Source: Elizabethkingia miricola (GTDB lineage Bacteria > Bacteroidota > Bacteroidia > Flavobacteriales > Weeksellaceae). From it: 64,000 bases of DNA. Numbering within the stretch: position 1 is the stretch's first letter; every line of letters starts with the position of its first letter. A program made the position numbers and the translations under genes. This document shows positions 19,468 through 28,053 of this stretch, piece by piece. Under the pieces are notes generated by a model. That model searched no databases. It saw only the letters and a list, made by a program, of their open reading frames with translations, and was not told where the DNA came from. The DNA lies in assembly GCF_001675285.1 (NCBI RefSeq), contig NZ_LSGQ01000026.1, positions 22,866 to 86,865 on the forward strand. Direction: 5' to 3'.

Positions 19468-19974
19468 TTCTGTTTATTATCTCTTTTCGCTCTTAAAGAT
19501 GAGTTAAAAATACAAATTTCCATTGCTTGTATCATCGAGGAATCGGTGAATTAAAAATATAAAATCAGGAAGAATTTCTGGCATATATTAATCTTTCAAA
19601 GTTGATTGTTGGTATAGATGTAACACAAAGTCAGCAGTATATATTATGCAATAGAATATTTAATCTGTAAAAAACTACCGGATCCTTTTGTAATTAAACT
19701 TTGATATATTTTTAAATTTAAAAATATTTGGTAAAAATTCTACATAAATGTAGTATTATGTGTAATTTTATTCCTTCGTTCCTGAAATATATTTATTGAG
19801 TGTAAAAACATCAAAATATAGAGTAGAGGTGCTATTGTGAAGCTGGTGGAATTCCTCCTCGGAAAAAGTTTTAGACAGACTGCTTTAGGATAATGTGAAA
19901 ACTATTGCAACATATAAAACAAGAACGAGTGCTGTAATGTTTGCTTCTGCATAAATTAATAAAAGATAAAATGT
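19468..19974. other. Intergenic region
   Basis: About 500 AT-rich bases between divergent genes. A short frame around 19839-19895 has no support as a gene. I see no RNA gene or repeat. Confidence 0.4.
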
Positions 19975-20334
19975 ATGAATTATAAACTTGAACTTAATAC
20001 ACAAGGATCAGGTTCTAGTCTTGTTTTTAACAATATTGTATTTGATTCGTTCAAAGTTAATATTGTTGAGAGACATATTGGGTCAGCGCGTTCTGAATTG
20101 AAATTTCACCATGTGTTATTTAAAGTCAGAACATTGGATAATGCTATTATTAAAACTAAAAATGGCAATAATCGAATTATGATAAAAGGGGATGAACTCG
20201 AGACGTATCAAAGATTAGTGAAAGCATTGGGTTCATATGAATATAGAAACAAGCTGATTAACAGAAAAGCGGTTGACGAAGATTATGTTCACTTTATTTT
20301 GAGCCTGGTTATTTCCAATTATACACTCAACTAA
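19975..20334 (+). CDS. Hypothetical protein
   Basis: A 119-residue soluble protein with no signal peptide, no membrane segment and no motif I recognise. The N-terminal half is strand-rich (LVFNNIVFDSFKVNIVER) and the C-terminal half helical (YQRLVKALGSYEYRNKLINR). A strong terminator at 20411-20446 follows, which supports it as a real gene. It stands alone at the edge of an AT-rich accessory stretch. Confidence 0.55.
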   Translation: MNYKLELNTQGSGSSLVFNNIVFDSFKVNIVERHIGSARSELKFHHVLFKVRTLDNAIIKTKNGNNRIMIKGDELETYQRLVKALGSYEYRNKLINRKAVDEDYVHFILSLVISNYTLN

Positions 20335-20410
20335 TACTTTTCGGATAAATTTCCATATTCAATTAATTTTACTGAGAATGTGATGCTTCGGGTATCGTTC
20401 TCTTATGTTT

Positions 20411-20446
20411 TTTTAAGTTCTCAATCTGAGAACTTAAAATTTTTTG
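20411..20446. terminator. Strong bidirectional terminator
   Basis: A perfect 13-bp stem TTTTAAGTTCTCA/TGAGAACTTAAAA has a 3-base loop, followed by T6. The remaining 20447-20661 holds no gene that I can see. Confidence 0.85.
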
Positions 20447-20661
20447 TTTTTTTAATATCAATTTAGGAGGTGCTTGGTTCATAGTGGAGTATGCATAGAG
20501 ATAATCATTACGGGGTATTGATAGATTTGTCTATATTCCAGAAAAGGGAATAGTTGGCAGCTCTTATAATTTTTATTTTAGAAGCTAATACAATACTGTT
20601 GAAAAGCAACCACCATAATAGTATTTAAGATGTAATACTCATATAGAGTCTGATTAGAATT

Positions 20662-21483
20662 TTATTTTAAATATTTAAATACATTTTCAATTTTATATTT
20701 TGGGCTTCTTCTCAAAAAATCCATAAAGAATGCTGTATGGGTTCCTCCCATTAAGATGAATATTTTATCATTTTTATTTATTGGAATTTGATTTAGATTT
20801 GAAAACATAACTAAATTTCTATGGTAAAATTTGCCAGCTTCATCAGCGCCTTCAGCATTTCCTTTGCTTGAAATATAAGTTAATAGATCTGCATTCATAT
20901 TAATTAAACTCTCTAAATATTGGGGATGATTATTTAATTTGAATAAATCATAAAATGGTATTCCTTTTTCTGGATTTTTATTTTCGTTTTCATCACTCAA
21001 TTTCCAATACTTACTTATAGTTGTTTTATCTATACTGTTTTTTACACTTATGTTATAATTATAACTTTCTTTAAAATCAATTCCATATATTTTTTTAGCA
21101 CCACTTAATCGTCCTACTTCATATGCTAAAAGCTCACGTTCATCGGGATTTTTAAATTTTTTATTTGGATTTTGAAGATAGTCTGAATATGAAGATTGTC
21201 GTATACTGTCATATTTTGGTAAACTTTCTATAACAATTATTGTTGGCTTAAATTCTGCTAATAATTTTGCAAGTTTTTTTATTTCAATCTGATTTTTTTT
21301 GTCATTTTCATCAAACTCTGTAGAGTTCGCATCAGAAGTCTCTCCCATATGAAAAGTAGCTACATTCAAAACAGGTATTGCATCATCAAATTTTGTTTTG
21401 TAAATATTTGTTTTCTCATATGATTCCTTTTGAGCATATAAATTCAGATTCAGTAAAATAAATAAAATAAAAATTGATCTCAT
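20662..21483 (-). CDS. DUF5694-type protein (TraB/TIKI-like fold)
   Basis: A 273-residue exported protein with signal peptide MRSIFILFILLNLNLYAQ. The body resembles DUF5694: VLNVATFHMGETSDANS near 39-55, KPTIIVIESLPKYDSIRQSSY near 79-99, and ILMGGTHTAFFMDFLRRSP near 246-264. The spacing of the FHMG, IExxP and GxxH elements matches the TIKI/TraB superfamily, some of which are metalloproteases. Whether this one is active is unknown. Base composition is much more AT-rich than the catabolic genes, suggesting an accessory gene. Confidence 0.7.
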   Translation of the reverse strand: MRSIFILFILLNLNLYAQKESYEKTNIYKTKFDDAIPVLNVATFHMGETSDANSTEFDENDKKNQIEIKKLAKLLAEFKPTIIVIESLPKYDSIRQSSYSDYLQNPNKKFKNPDERELLAYEVGRLSGAKKIYGIDFKESYNYNISVKNSIDKTTISKYWKLSDENENKNPEKGIPFYDLFKLNNHPQYLESLINMNADLLTYISSKGNAEGADEAGKFYHRNLVMFSNLNQIPINKNDKIFILMGGTHTAFFMDFLRRSPKYKIENVFKYLK

Positions 21484-21994
21484 ATTTAGATTTTAGTATA
21501 ATTATAAGTTTATAAAGGAAGGATTTTTCTTTATTATATTCTTTTCAATAATATATACTAATATATAAATTATTATCAAAAAGGTTCTGAAAATATTATA
21601 TTTTTAAACAAAAAATCACATTAAATATATTGAGGGCCTACTTAAAGATGTATACTTATCAGAGATGGTTAGAATGGGGGGGATTTTATAATCGAATAAC
21701 TCTATTTAAAACAAGTAACTGAAATTTTGTTATATCAATCTTCTTTGTAGCTATCTATATAGTTGTTAAAATGGCTAAAATTATATATTCTGAGTATTTT
21801 AATAAAAATTATTTAACATAGGTATTGTGGTGTATAATATTTTATATTACAATTTCTTACGCTATTTTTCTAATTAAAATATTCGGTAATTGTAACAGAT
21901 AATGGCTGATAATCTAATGGAATTGCGGTTTCCCGTAGTTGGAGATAATGTATTTTATTATATATTTGACCATCAAATTTACCAATCACATTTT
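21484..21994. other. AT-rich intergenic region
   Basis: About 510 bases, very AT-rich, between divergent genes. It probably holds both promoters. I find no frame of note and no stable hairpin. Confidence 0.4.
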
Positions 21995-22552
21995 ATGAAA
22001 AAAATATTATATTCAGTATTGTTTTTAACATGTCTTTCTATTAATGCCCAAGTTGCACGCCTTTCTGGGGCTACAGACATAAATACAGGAATATATTTAA
22101 AAGACCTAGACAATATTCTTCTTCAATTTACAGGGGAATGGACTGCTAAATATGACAATAATCAAGTGACATTGAATATTGAAAAGATAGAAAAGCATCC
22201 TCTTACAGTAGAAAAAGTAAACTATTATAGTGATATTTTATTTCTACGTTATAGCATTAAAGATTCTCAAGGAAAAGAAATTTTCTCAGATCTACACAAA
22301 ACCATCACAGATACAGGGGTATTAAAAAGTTCAAATGCTTCTTTTGAAAACAAAAGTGTCGGTATTGAATACGCTGGTGAAGAATGTCATATCGGGGAAG
22401 GATATATAACTCTTACATATAAAGACCCAACACATATAATATGGGAATATATAGCAGAAGACAAACCAATTGATAAAACAAAATGTCCAAATGCTGATAA
22501 AATTAAATCATATATTCCAGCAACTTATGAATTAATTTTCACAAAGAAATAG
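21995..22552 (+). CDS. DUF6705-like secreted protein
   Basis: A 185-residue exported protein. I start at ATG 21995, where MKKILYSVLFLTCLSINAQ is a clean signal peptide; an in-frame ATG at 21902 would bury it 31 residues inside. The mature part reads like the DUF6705 family of Chryseobacterium and relatives (GIYLKDLDNILLQFTGEW near 34-51, WEYIAEDKP near 150). Its role is unknown; such genes are often multicopy. The next gene begins 39 bases on. Confidence 0.65.
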   Translation: MKKILYSVLFLTCLSINAQVARLSGATDINTGIYLKDLDNILLQFTGEWTAKYDNNQVTLNIEKIEKHPLTVEKVNYYSDILFLRYSIKDSQGKEIFSDLHKTITDTGVLKSSNASFENKSVGIEYAGEECHIGEGYITLTYKDPTHIIWEYIAEDKPIDKTKCPNADKIKSYIPATYELIFTKK

Positions 22553-22591
22553 TCTCATACATACAATTAACTAATTAATAAATCACACTTT

Positions 22592-23848
22592 ATGAAAAAA
22601 AAAATACTTTTTATCCCTTTATTGGGAATTCTTGCAATGTCTTTATCTTCTTGTCGTTCTGAAGATGCAATCGTTCAACAAACTCAAAATAAAGAAGCAT
22701 CCAAAAACTTTGCAGTCTTTACTCCGAAAAAAACTGGAGAAACTATTGATTATGCTAAAGGCTTTGCTTATTTAATGCAACGATATGATAGATTACGGAA
22801 AACGAATTTATCTGGAATTAATAATAAGCATATAATTGGTAATCTCAGTGCCAGTACCGAAAAAAACGCTTCTATTTTCCAAGATGCTGAATCATACGTT
22901 GAATTTAATATTCCATCCGAAATAATAATAAAGGAAAACGGAGACAAATGGGTTGTCTTCCCTAAAGTAAAGGGGGGCAAAGTTATTGGCCTGGTTGCAG
23001 CTATACTTACACAAAATGGAACCTACGTGAAGTACAATGTGTATGGGGAACAGAACGAATGGTACAAACAAAATGCTTCGCTTTTTCAAGATGCTTTAGA
23101 CAAATATAAACAACAAATAAAGCATCTTAATCTTAGTGCTAGCATAAATCCAGTGGCTGATTATAACATTCCAGGTGTAACTGTACCTGGTAAGCCTAAA
23201 TTACCAGAAAAACCTGATCAACCAGGATGGAGACCCGATATAGAGCCTGGAGGAGGAGGTTGTAATGCTCATGAAGATTGCTCTGATCCAAGTATAGATG
23301 CTCCTGGAGGAGGAGGTGATTATTCTAATTATGAAACATGGGTATCACCTAACTTCAGAATGAAGATTTCTGATCAACAAAAATATCCAAGATTTACAGA
23401 AATGGTAAAAGGTCTAAAGTCTTATGTGCAAAATAATTCTATTATATTAGAAAAATTAATCAAAATATCTGGCCTTACAAAAACACAGGTGTTAGATAGG
23501 CTTACAACTGGAAAAGGCCCGTCAATAAATGTTGTTCCAAACTTGAAAGATAAAAATGGTAATATTGTGTATGGGAAATTTGTGTATAAAGATCCTAATT
23601 CCATATATATGAATGAAACATATATTTCAAAACTTGAAAATGCAAGTATTGATATTGATATAGAAGCGTCTACTTTTTTATTGGCGGTTACTATTTTACA
23701 TGAGTTTGTTCATTATGGAAATAATGTAACGGGTAGTTTCCCTGCTGGGGGGAAAGAGGCAGGTAAGCTATTTGAAAATGAAGTATACGGAGTTGTTATA
23801 ACTGAAGAGAATGCAGCAGATTATATAATATCATTTAAAAATAAATAA
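22592..23848 (+). CDS. Lipoprotein with HExxH metallopeptidase-like motif
   Basis: A 418-residue exported lipoprotein. The lipobox Cys is in LSSCRSED near residue 21. A Pro/Gly-rich linker (residues about 205-245) separates an N-terminal half from a C-terminal domain. ILHEFVHYGNN carries HEFVH at residues 370-374, a zinc-binding HExxH, and a possible third ligand Glu lies in FENEVYG about 23 residues on. This arrangement suggests a minimal gluzincin-like domain. No close family is recognised. The short hypothetical gene follows after 3 bases, so the two are co-transcribed. Confidence 0.65.
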   Translation: MKKKILFIPLLGILAMSLSSCRSEDAIVQQTQNKEASKNFAVFTPKKTGETIDYAKGFAYLMQRYDRLRKTNLSGINNKHIIGNLSASTEKNASIFQDAESYVEFNIPSEIIIKENGDKWVVFPKVKGGKVIGLVAAILTQNGTYVKYNVYGEQNEWYKQNASLFQDALDKYKQQIKHLNLSASINPVADYNIPGVTVPGKPKLPEKPDQPGWRPDIEPGGGGCNAHEDCSDPSIDAPGGGGDYSNYETWVSPNFRMKISDQQKYPRFTEMVKGLKSYVQNNSIILEKLIKISGLTKTQVLDRLTTGKGPSINVVPNLKDKNGNIVYGKFVYKDPNSIYMNETYISKLENASIDIDIEASTFLLAVTILHEFVHYGNNVTGSFPAGGKEAGKLFENEVYGVVITEENAADYIISFKNK

Positions 23849-23851
23849 TTT

Positions 23852-24295
23852 ATGAAACTGATTTTTGCAATTTTATATTTTTTTGTTTCTTATCAAAAAA
23901 ATGATACTGAAACTTGTATTAATAAGACTTTATTCCAATATAATATTCATGGGAAAGTACTTTTCTATAGAAATGAGAATAATAAAAATGTAAGTGATAC
24001 TAAAAGGTACGTGTTTCTAAGCGGAAAAGAAATGTTAGAAAATAACAATGAAAACTTTCTTTTACTTAATATTAATGAAAAAAATAATATACTTGCAATT
24101 AGTGTGTATGGATATGAATCAGGAAAATCGCTAATCTGTTATTATAGAAATAATAAATTGATAAAAAAAGAAAATGAGATTGTTAAAGAAGCTCCATCAA
24201 AACCTTTTTATATTTATTATGAAATAATGAAAAGAAAATACCCTAATTATATGAACTGGAAATTATTTCCAATTCCACAGGATAGTTTAAAATAA
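23852..24295 (+). CDS. Hypothetical protein
   Basis: A 147-residue protein with a short hydrophobic start (MKLIFAILYFFVSY) that may be a weak signal peptide. It is rich in Asn, Lys and Tyr and has two Cys (residues 23 and 97 or so). No motif is recognised. It starts 3 bases after the HExxH lipoprotein and ends just before a terminator. It could be a partner or inhibitor of that protein, but only the spacing argues for this. Confidence 0.5.
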   Translation: MKLIFAILYFFVSYQKNDTETCINKTLFQYNIHGKVLFYRNENNKNVSDTKRYVFLSGKEMLENNNENFLLLNINEKNNILAISVYGYESGKSLICYYRNNKLIKKENEIVKEAPSKPFYIYYEIMKRKYPNYMNWKLFPIPQDSLK

Positions 24296-24300
24296 TATTA

Positions 24301-24331
24301 AAGGCTTAGATTTAGAATCTGAGCCTTTTTT
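24301..24331 (+). terminator. Rho-independent terminator
   Basis: The stem AAGGCTTAGATT/AATCTGAGCCTT (one G-T pair) has a 3-base loop, then T6. Confidence 0.82.
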
Positions 24332-24343
24332 CTGCTTATTTTG

Positions 24344-24415
24344 TAGCCCCGAGCAGAATCGAACTGCTATCTAAAGTTTAGGAAACTTCTATTTTATCCA
24401 TTAAACTACGGGGCC
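24344..24415 (-). tRNA. tRNA-Arg (anticodon CCU)
   Basis: The 72 bases on the minus strand fold as a tRNA. The acceptor stem is GGCCCCG/CGGGGCT and the D stem GTTT/AAAT. The anticodon stem GAAGT/ACTTT has loop TTCCTAA (anticodon CCT), and the T arm is AGCAG-TTCGATT-CTGCT. The discriminator base is A and CCA is not encoded. The AT-rich D and anticodon stems are usual for this phylum. It is downstream of the SRPBCC gene on the same strand, and an AT-rich accessory stretch adjoins its 3' end. Confidence 0.93.
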
Positions 24416-24422
24416 AGAAGAA

Positions 24423-24875
24423 TTATTTCGGGAATCTGTCTTTCACAAGGTTGAGTTCAATGCCGTGTTCCAAATAAGCTTTCAGGCCGGCAAGTACTAA
24501 AGTAAAGCCTTCAGTAGAGTCGCGGACAGCAGAGAGAACTGTATCCTCGGCACCTGTAAAATTACTGTTAATTACAGAAACAAAAGTGTTGTTTCCATGT
24601 TCAGAGAAGGTCCACACAACCGGAGTTTTTTCTTCATAATTACCCCATAATATCGATATTTTCTGATTGGGCTGAAGTTCTGTAACTTCTATATCTACAT
24701 CAACGTTGTACATTTCCCATGTCCATGTAATATTTTTATTTTCATCAAGTCTTCCGGAACTTTTGGTAAACCAGAATTTAGTAGTGATTTCAGGATTTAT
24801 AAAAGCTTCGTAAACTTCTGCTACAGGTCTTCTGATTAGCATTTCTGCTTTTGCATAACGGTTATTATTTTCCAT
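24423..24875 (-). CDS. SRPBCC / AHSA1 family protein
   Basis: A 150-residue START-like protein of the Aha1 C-terminal family. The start AEMLIRRPVAEVYEAFINPEITTKFWFTKSSG (within residues 9-40) is the typical opening helix. WTWEMYNVDVDIEVTELQPNQKISILWG lies near 51-78, followed by FTLVLAGLKAYLEHG near the end. Such proteins bind small hydrophobic ligands in a cavity; the ligand here is unknown. It ends only 7 bases before the tRNA. Confidence 0.85.
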   Translation of the reverse strand: MENNNRYAKAEMLIRRPVAEVYEAFINPEITTKFWFTKSSGRLDENKNITWTWEMYNVDVDIEVTELQPNQKISILWGNYEEKTPVVWTFSEHGNNTFVSVINSNFTGAEDTVLSAVRDSTEGFTLVLAGLKAYLEHGIELNLVKDRFPK

Positions 24876-24934
24876 TGTTGTTATTTTTGTAAATCTAAAT
24901 TTAAAACATAATTTTCAATCACTTTCATAAAAAA

Positions 24935-24960
24935 ATAACAACACAGGCTAATAGCCTGTG
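24935..24960 (-). terminator. Terminator of the SusCD-phosphoesterase operon
   Basis: An 8-bp perfect stem CACAGGCT/AGCCTGTG has a 3-base loop. On the minus strand it is followed by TTGTTATTTTTTT. Confidence 0.8.
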
Positions 24961-24998
24961 CCGTCTAAAATAAAGTAAAGTAAAATGTTTAAAATTGA

Positions 24999-26576
24999 TT
25001 AAGGAATAAGCTTCGCCTCTTCTACACGGAAGGTTTCCGTAGCTTGAAAAGACTGTCCGAAGCGATCTGTAGCCCGGACATTGATTTTATGCTGACCTTT
25101 TTCCAGTTTTTTAGGAAACTCTGCATTCCATAAGTGTGTAGAAAATTCCGGATTAGAAGGTCTTCTTCCTTCCAGTAACTGCGGGTTGATATCCCATTTC
25201 AGGACTTCTGTTACATATTTAGGGTCGTAATCCTTTAGATAGTGCATTGGCTTCCAGTCGCCATTATCGATCTGGTATTCCACCTTATCATTTGGAGCTC
25301 CCATAAAGAAGTTAGCAACAATCTGTGCCGATGTTTTCCCCGGATATGGAATAACCTTCGGTGCAAATATGGAAATCTGATAATCGTTCGGTTTTCCGGC
25401 TACCTTATATTTAATCTTATAATCGGTATCATTGAAATGAATGAAAGCATATCCTCTTGGAGTTCCGTCGCGCATAGTAGAAGCGGGTACACCCAATTCA
25501 TCTGCTGTTCCGGAATACCAATCGCCGGCTGTAGTTCCGGCATTGAATTCATATAATTTATTTTCCTGATTCCATCCTTGTTCTTTCCCATAAGTCAGTT
25601 GCTGCTGAATGTGGGTATGGGCAGACATTAAAAATGATTTTTTGAAAGGTTTTAAAAGGCTGAATAGTTTTTCACGGTCAGCATTTCGGAAATTTTCTTC
25701 ATCATAAATCATTGGGATATGGAAAGAAATAACCACCAGTTTGTTTTTATCAACCAGTTTTAAATCGTTTTCTATAAAGCTTAGCTGATCCGGGCGAAGT
25801 CCGCCCCAATAACCTTTCCCGTCACGAGGGTCGGGGTAGAGGATATCATCCAGTATAATAAAGTGAACATTTCCGTAGTTGAAAGCATAATTGCTGGGAC
25901 CAAAATTCTTTTTGAATGTTGCATCGGACTGCTCATCTGTTGTAGCATCGTAGTTCATATCGTGATTTCCCATCACGTTGTACCATGGAAGTCCGATTTC
26001 CTTTACAGCGTCAGCATAATGCGGCTGAAGACTAAGATCATCACCAACAAGGTCACCAAGGCTGATTCCGAATGTGTAATCCTCTTTCAGGTTTTTAACC
26101 TCCTGTACAATTCCTCTTTTAAAATACTCGATCTGTTTTTGAGTATAAGGCTGCGGATCTCCAAATACAATGATGTTGAAATCTTTTCTGTCTTCAGATT
26201 TTACCAGCGGAAAATTAATCGTTTCCGGAAGATTTCCTGTAGGACCTATTCCTTTGTATTTGAATTGTGCCGGAGCTCCTTTCGGATTGTGGTGGTAATA
26301 GAACTTAGGTGTATTGTTACCATTTAACGGGGTACGGTAGCTGGATGGTTTAATAACAAAGAAGATATTCTCCTCGCCTGCAGGCAGCTGATAGGCGCCT
26401 TTATTGTCTGTTAGTACAACTTGAATGCCATTGGATACCGCGACATTGGAAATTCCGGTTTCATTATTGTCTTTAATTCCATTATTGTTTTTGTCTTCAA
26501 AAACATAACCTTTTGCTATATTTTGTGCGGATAGTATTCCACATAATAAAACAGCTGATAATAATTGAATTTTCAT
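24999..26576 (-). CDS. Secreted calcineurin-like phosphoesterase with N- and C-terminal accessory domains
   Basis: A 525-residue exported enzyme. After signal peptide MKIQLLSAVLLCGILSAQ comes an Ig/SdrD-B-like domain (GYVFEDKNNNGIKDNNETGI, 23-42), then the metallophosphoesterase core. The core motifs are VFGDPQPY near 146, GISLGDLVGDDL near 171, the metal-binding GNHDMNY near 204, and the HIPM and SAHTHIQQQ histidines near 305 and 337. The C-terminal part (about 380-525) matches the calcineurin-like C-terminal domain. It is third in an operon behind SusC and SusD, so the substrate is probably a phosphorylated compound brought to the outer membrane. Confidence 0.88.
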   Translation of the reverse strand: MKIQLLSAVLLCGILSAQNIAKGYVFEDKNNNGIKDNNETGISNVAVSNGIQVVLTDNKGAYQLPAGEENIFFVIKPSSYRTPLNGNNTPKFYYHHNPKGAPAQFKYKGIGPTGNLPETINFPLVKSEDRKDFNIIVFGDPQPYTQKQIEYFKRGIVQEVKNLKEDYTFGISLGDLVGDDLSLQPHYADAVKEIGLPWYNVMGNHDMNYDATTDEQSDATFKKNFGPSNYAFNYGNVHFIILDDILYPDPRDGKGYWGGLRPDQLSFIENDLKLVDKNKLVVISFHIPMIYDEENFRNADREKLFSLLKPFKKSFLMSAHTHIQQQLTYGKEQGWNQENKLYEFNAGTTAGDWYSGTADELGVPASTMRDGTPRGYAFIHFNDTDYKIKYKVAGKPNDYQISIFAPKVIPYPGKTSAQIVANFFMGAPNDKVEYQIDNGDWKPMHYLKDYDPKYVTEVLKWDINPQLLEGRRPSNPEFSTHLWNAEFPKKLEKGQHKINVRATDRFGQSFQATETFRVEEAKLIP

Positions 26577-26596
26577 CTTATTTACGATTTATAGTT

Positions 26597-28042
26597 TTAC
26601 TTATTCCACCATACTTTAATGTTGATATCGTCACCGCCCATCTGTTGTACCGCCTTCTGATGATTCTCAGAGTTTAATACTCTGGATTGAGTAGTGTACA
26701 TATACCGTTGAGGTAATTTACCCTCATTCTGCAGTCCGCCGTTATTTGGAAGCTTAGGCAGGCCTGTTCTGCGCTGTTCAAACCATTGCTGGTGATCTAC
26801 AAAGAAAAGAGCAACATATTTTTGCAGCATGATCTGTTCGAAGCTGTTGCTAAAGGCAACTTTAGGATTGCTGAAATAGTTGGCCGGCATTTCGCTTCCC
26901 CATTGCTCCAGGTTAGCTTTTACACCTGTTTCATAATAAGATTTTGTATTTCCGGTGATAATGCCTTTATAAGAAAGTTCAGCCATAATAAACTGTACCT
27001 CGGAGTAGGTCATCATAAACAGTCGCATCGGTGCTTTGGCTAAATTCTGACTCAGCTGGGAAGGCTGGTAATCGAAATAAGTACCCAAAGGATAACCTGC
27101 TGGGGCACCTTTATAGCCAATGTCCTTATTTTTAAGATCTTTTGCTTTTGTCAGGATAACAGGAATTCTGGGATCGTTGTTGTCCAGCAAAGTATTTACA
27201 AAGAACTCGCCGGCGGCTCTTGCGGTTGTAAAATCCTGTGGACGGGCAATAGGTGGGAGGAATGGTGCTATACCGGAAATGTCAAGAGCAGCATTATCTG
27301 CATTGGAAGTGAAAACAGGATAATTAACCGGGTCATTTACAATTTTTCTGATTCTTTCATGAACGTTAATTTCTCCGTTTTTAGCAGAAATTCTGGTTAA
27401 TAATCGAAGAGAAAGGCTATTGGCAAATTTTTTCCATTTCATGATGCCATCTACCGAAGCTTCTCCTTTGTACAGAATATCTGATTCAGCAAGCTTCTTT
27501 TTTACATCCAGTAGACTGTTGGCTTGATTCAGCTGATCGAGCAAATTGATATAAATATCTTTTTGTCTGTCGAATGCAGGCTGCTTTACGCCTGTGTCTA
27601 ATTGAGAAGCCTGTGTCATCGGAATATCCCCAAAACTGTCTGTAAGATTAGCATAGATCCATGCGTTAAGAATTGTTCCGACTGCCAGATTGTTATTGTC
27701 GCCTTCCTGTTTGGCTATGTCCATCATATCCCGTACCTGCTTTAACCATAGATAGGAGGTGTTCCACATGCCTTGTCCGGTTTTATCGGTCATATAATAC
27801 CGGCTTGTAATGTTTCCTTCATTTGGAAAGTCAATAGAAACCTGCATAAGGTCAAATGTAAAGTCATTGGCTCTGTTATAACCATATGAAGACATGTTAT
27901 AGAGTACAGGATTTAGTAGACTACCTGAAGTTGGATTTATAATTTTGCTGGTATCAGTATTAATTTGTTCGAAATTTCGGCTGCATGAACCTGCAATCAG
28001 AGAAAGACTTAGGGGTATTATGAATTTAAAATAAGATTTCAT
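26597..28042 (-). CDS. SusD/RagB-family nutrient-binding outer-membrane lipoprotein
   Basis: A 481-residue lipoprotein, with Cys in AGSCSRNFEQ near residue 20. It belongs to the SusD-like_2 type: FEQINTDTSKI after the lipobox, TLNAWIYANLTDSFGDIPMTQA near 124-145, PMRLFMMTYSEVQFIMAELSYKG near 340-362 and the C-terminal QKYVALFFVDHQQWFEQRRTGLPKL segment. SusD proteins cap their SusC partner and bind the incoming substrate. It follows SusC by 11 bases. Confidence 0.93.
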   Translation of the reverse strand: MKSYFKFIIPLSLSLIAGSCSRNFEQINTDTSKIINPTSGSLLNPVLYNMSSYGYNRANDFTFDLMQVSIDFPNEGNITSRYYMTDKTGQGMWNTSYLWLKQVRDMMDIAKQEGDNNNLAVGTILNAWIYANLTDSFGDIPMTQASQLDTGVKQPAFDRQKDIYINLLDQLNQANSLLDVKKKLAESDILYKGEASVDGIMKWKKFANSLSLRLLTRISAKNGEINVHERIRKIVNDPVNYPVFTSNADNAALDISGIAPFLPPIARPQDFTTARAAGEFFVNTLLDNNDPRIPVILTKAKDLKNKDIGYKGAPAGYPLGTYFDYQPSQLSQNLAKAPMRLFMMTYSEVQFIMAELSYKGIITGNTKSYYETGVKANLEQWGSEMPANYFSNPKVAFSNSFEQIMLQKYVALFFVDHQQWFEQRRTGLPKLPNNGGLQNEGKLPQRYMYTTQSRVLNSENHQKAVQQMGGDDINIKVWWNK

Positions 28043-28053
28043 GAATTAAAAAA

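Noticed and set aside
19839..19895. Short open frame in the 19.5-20 kb gap
   Set aside because: Nineteen codons with a GTG start and no homology or context; probably chance.
24344..24415. tRNA as attachment site of a recent island
   Set aside because: I found no second copy of the tRNA end near 19.5-20.6 kb and no integrase.
25863..26327. Open frame opposite to the phosphoesterase
   Set aside because: Antisense shadow; composition is unnatural (Ile/Val/Cys runs) and no start or promoter supports it.
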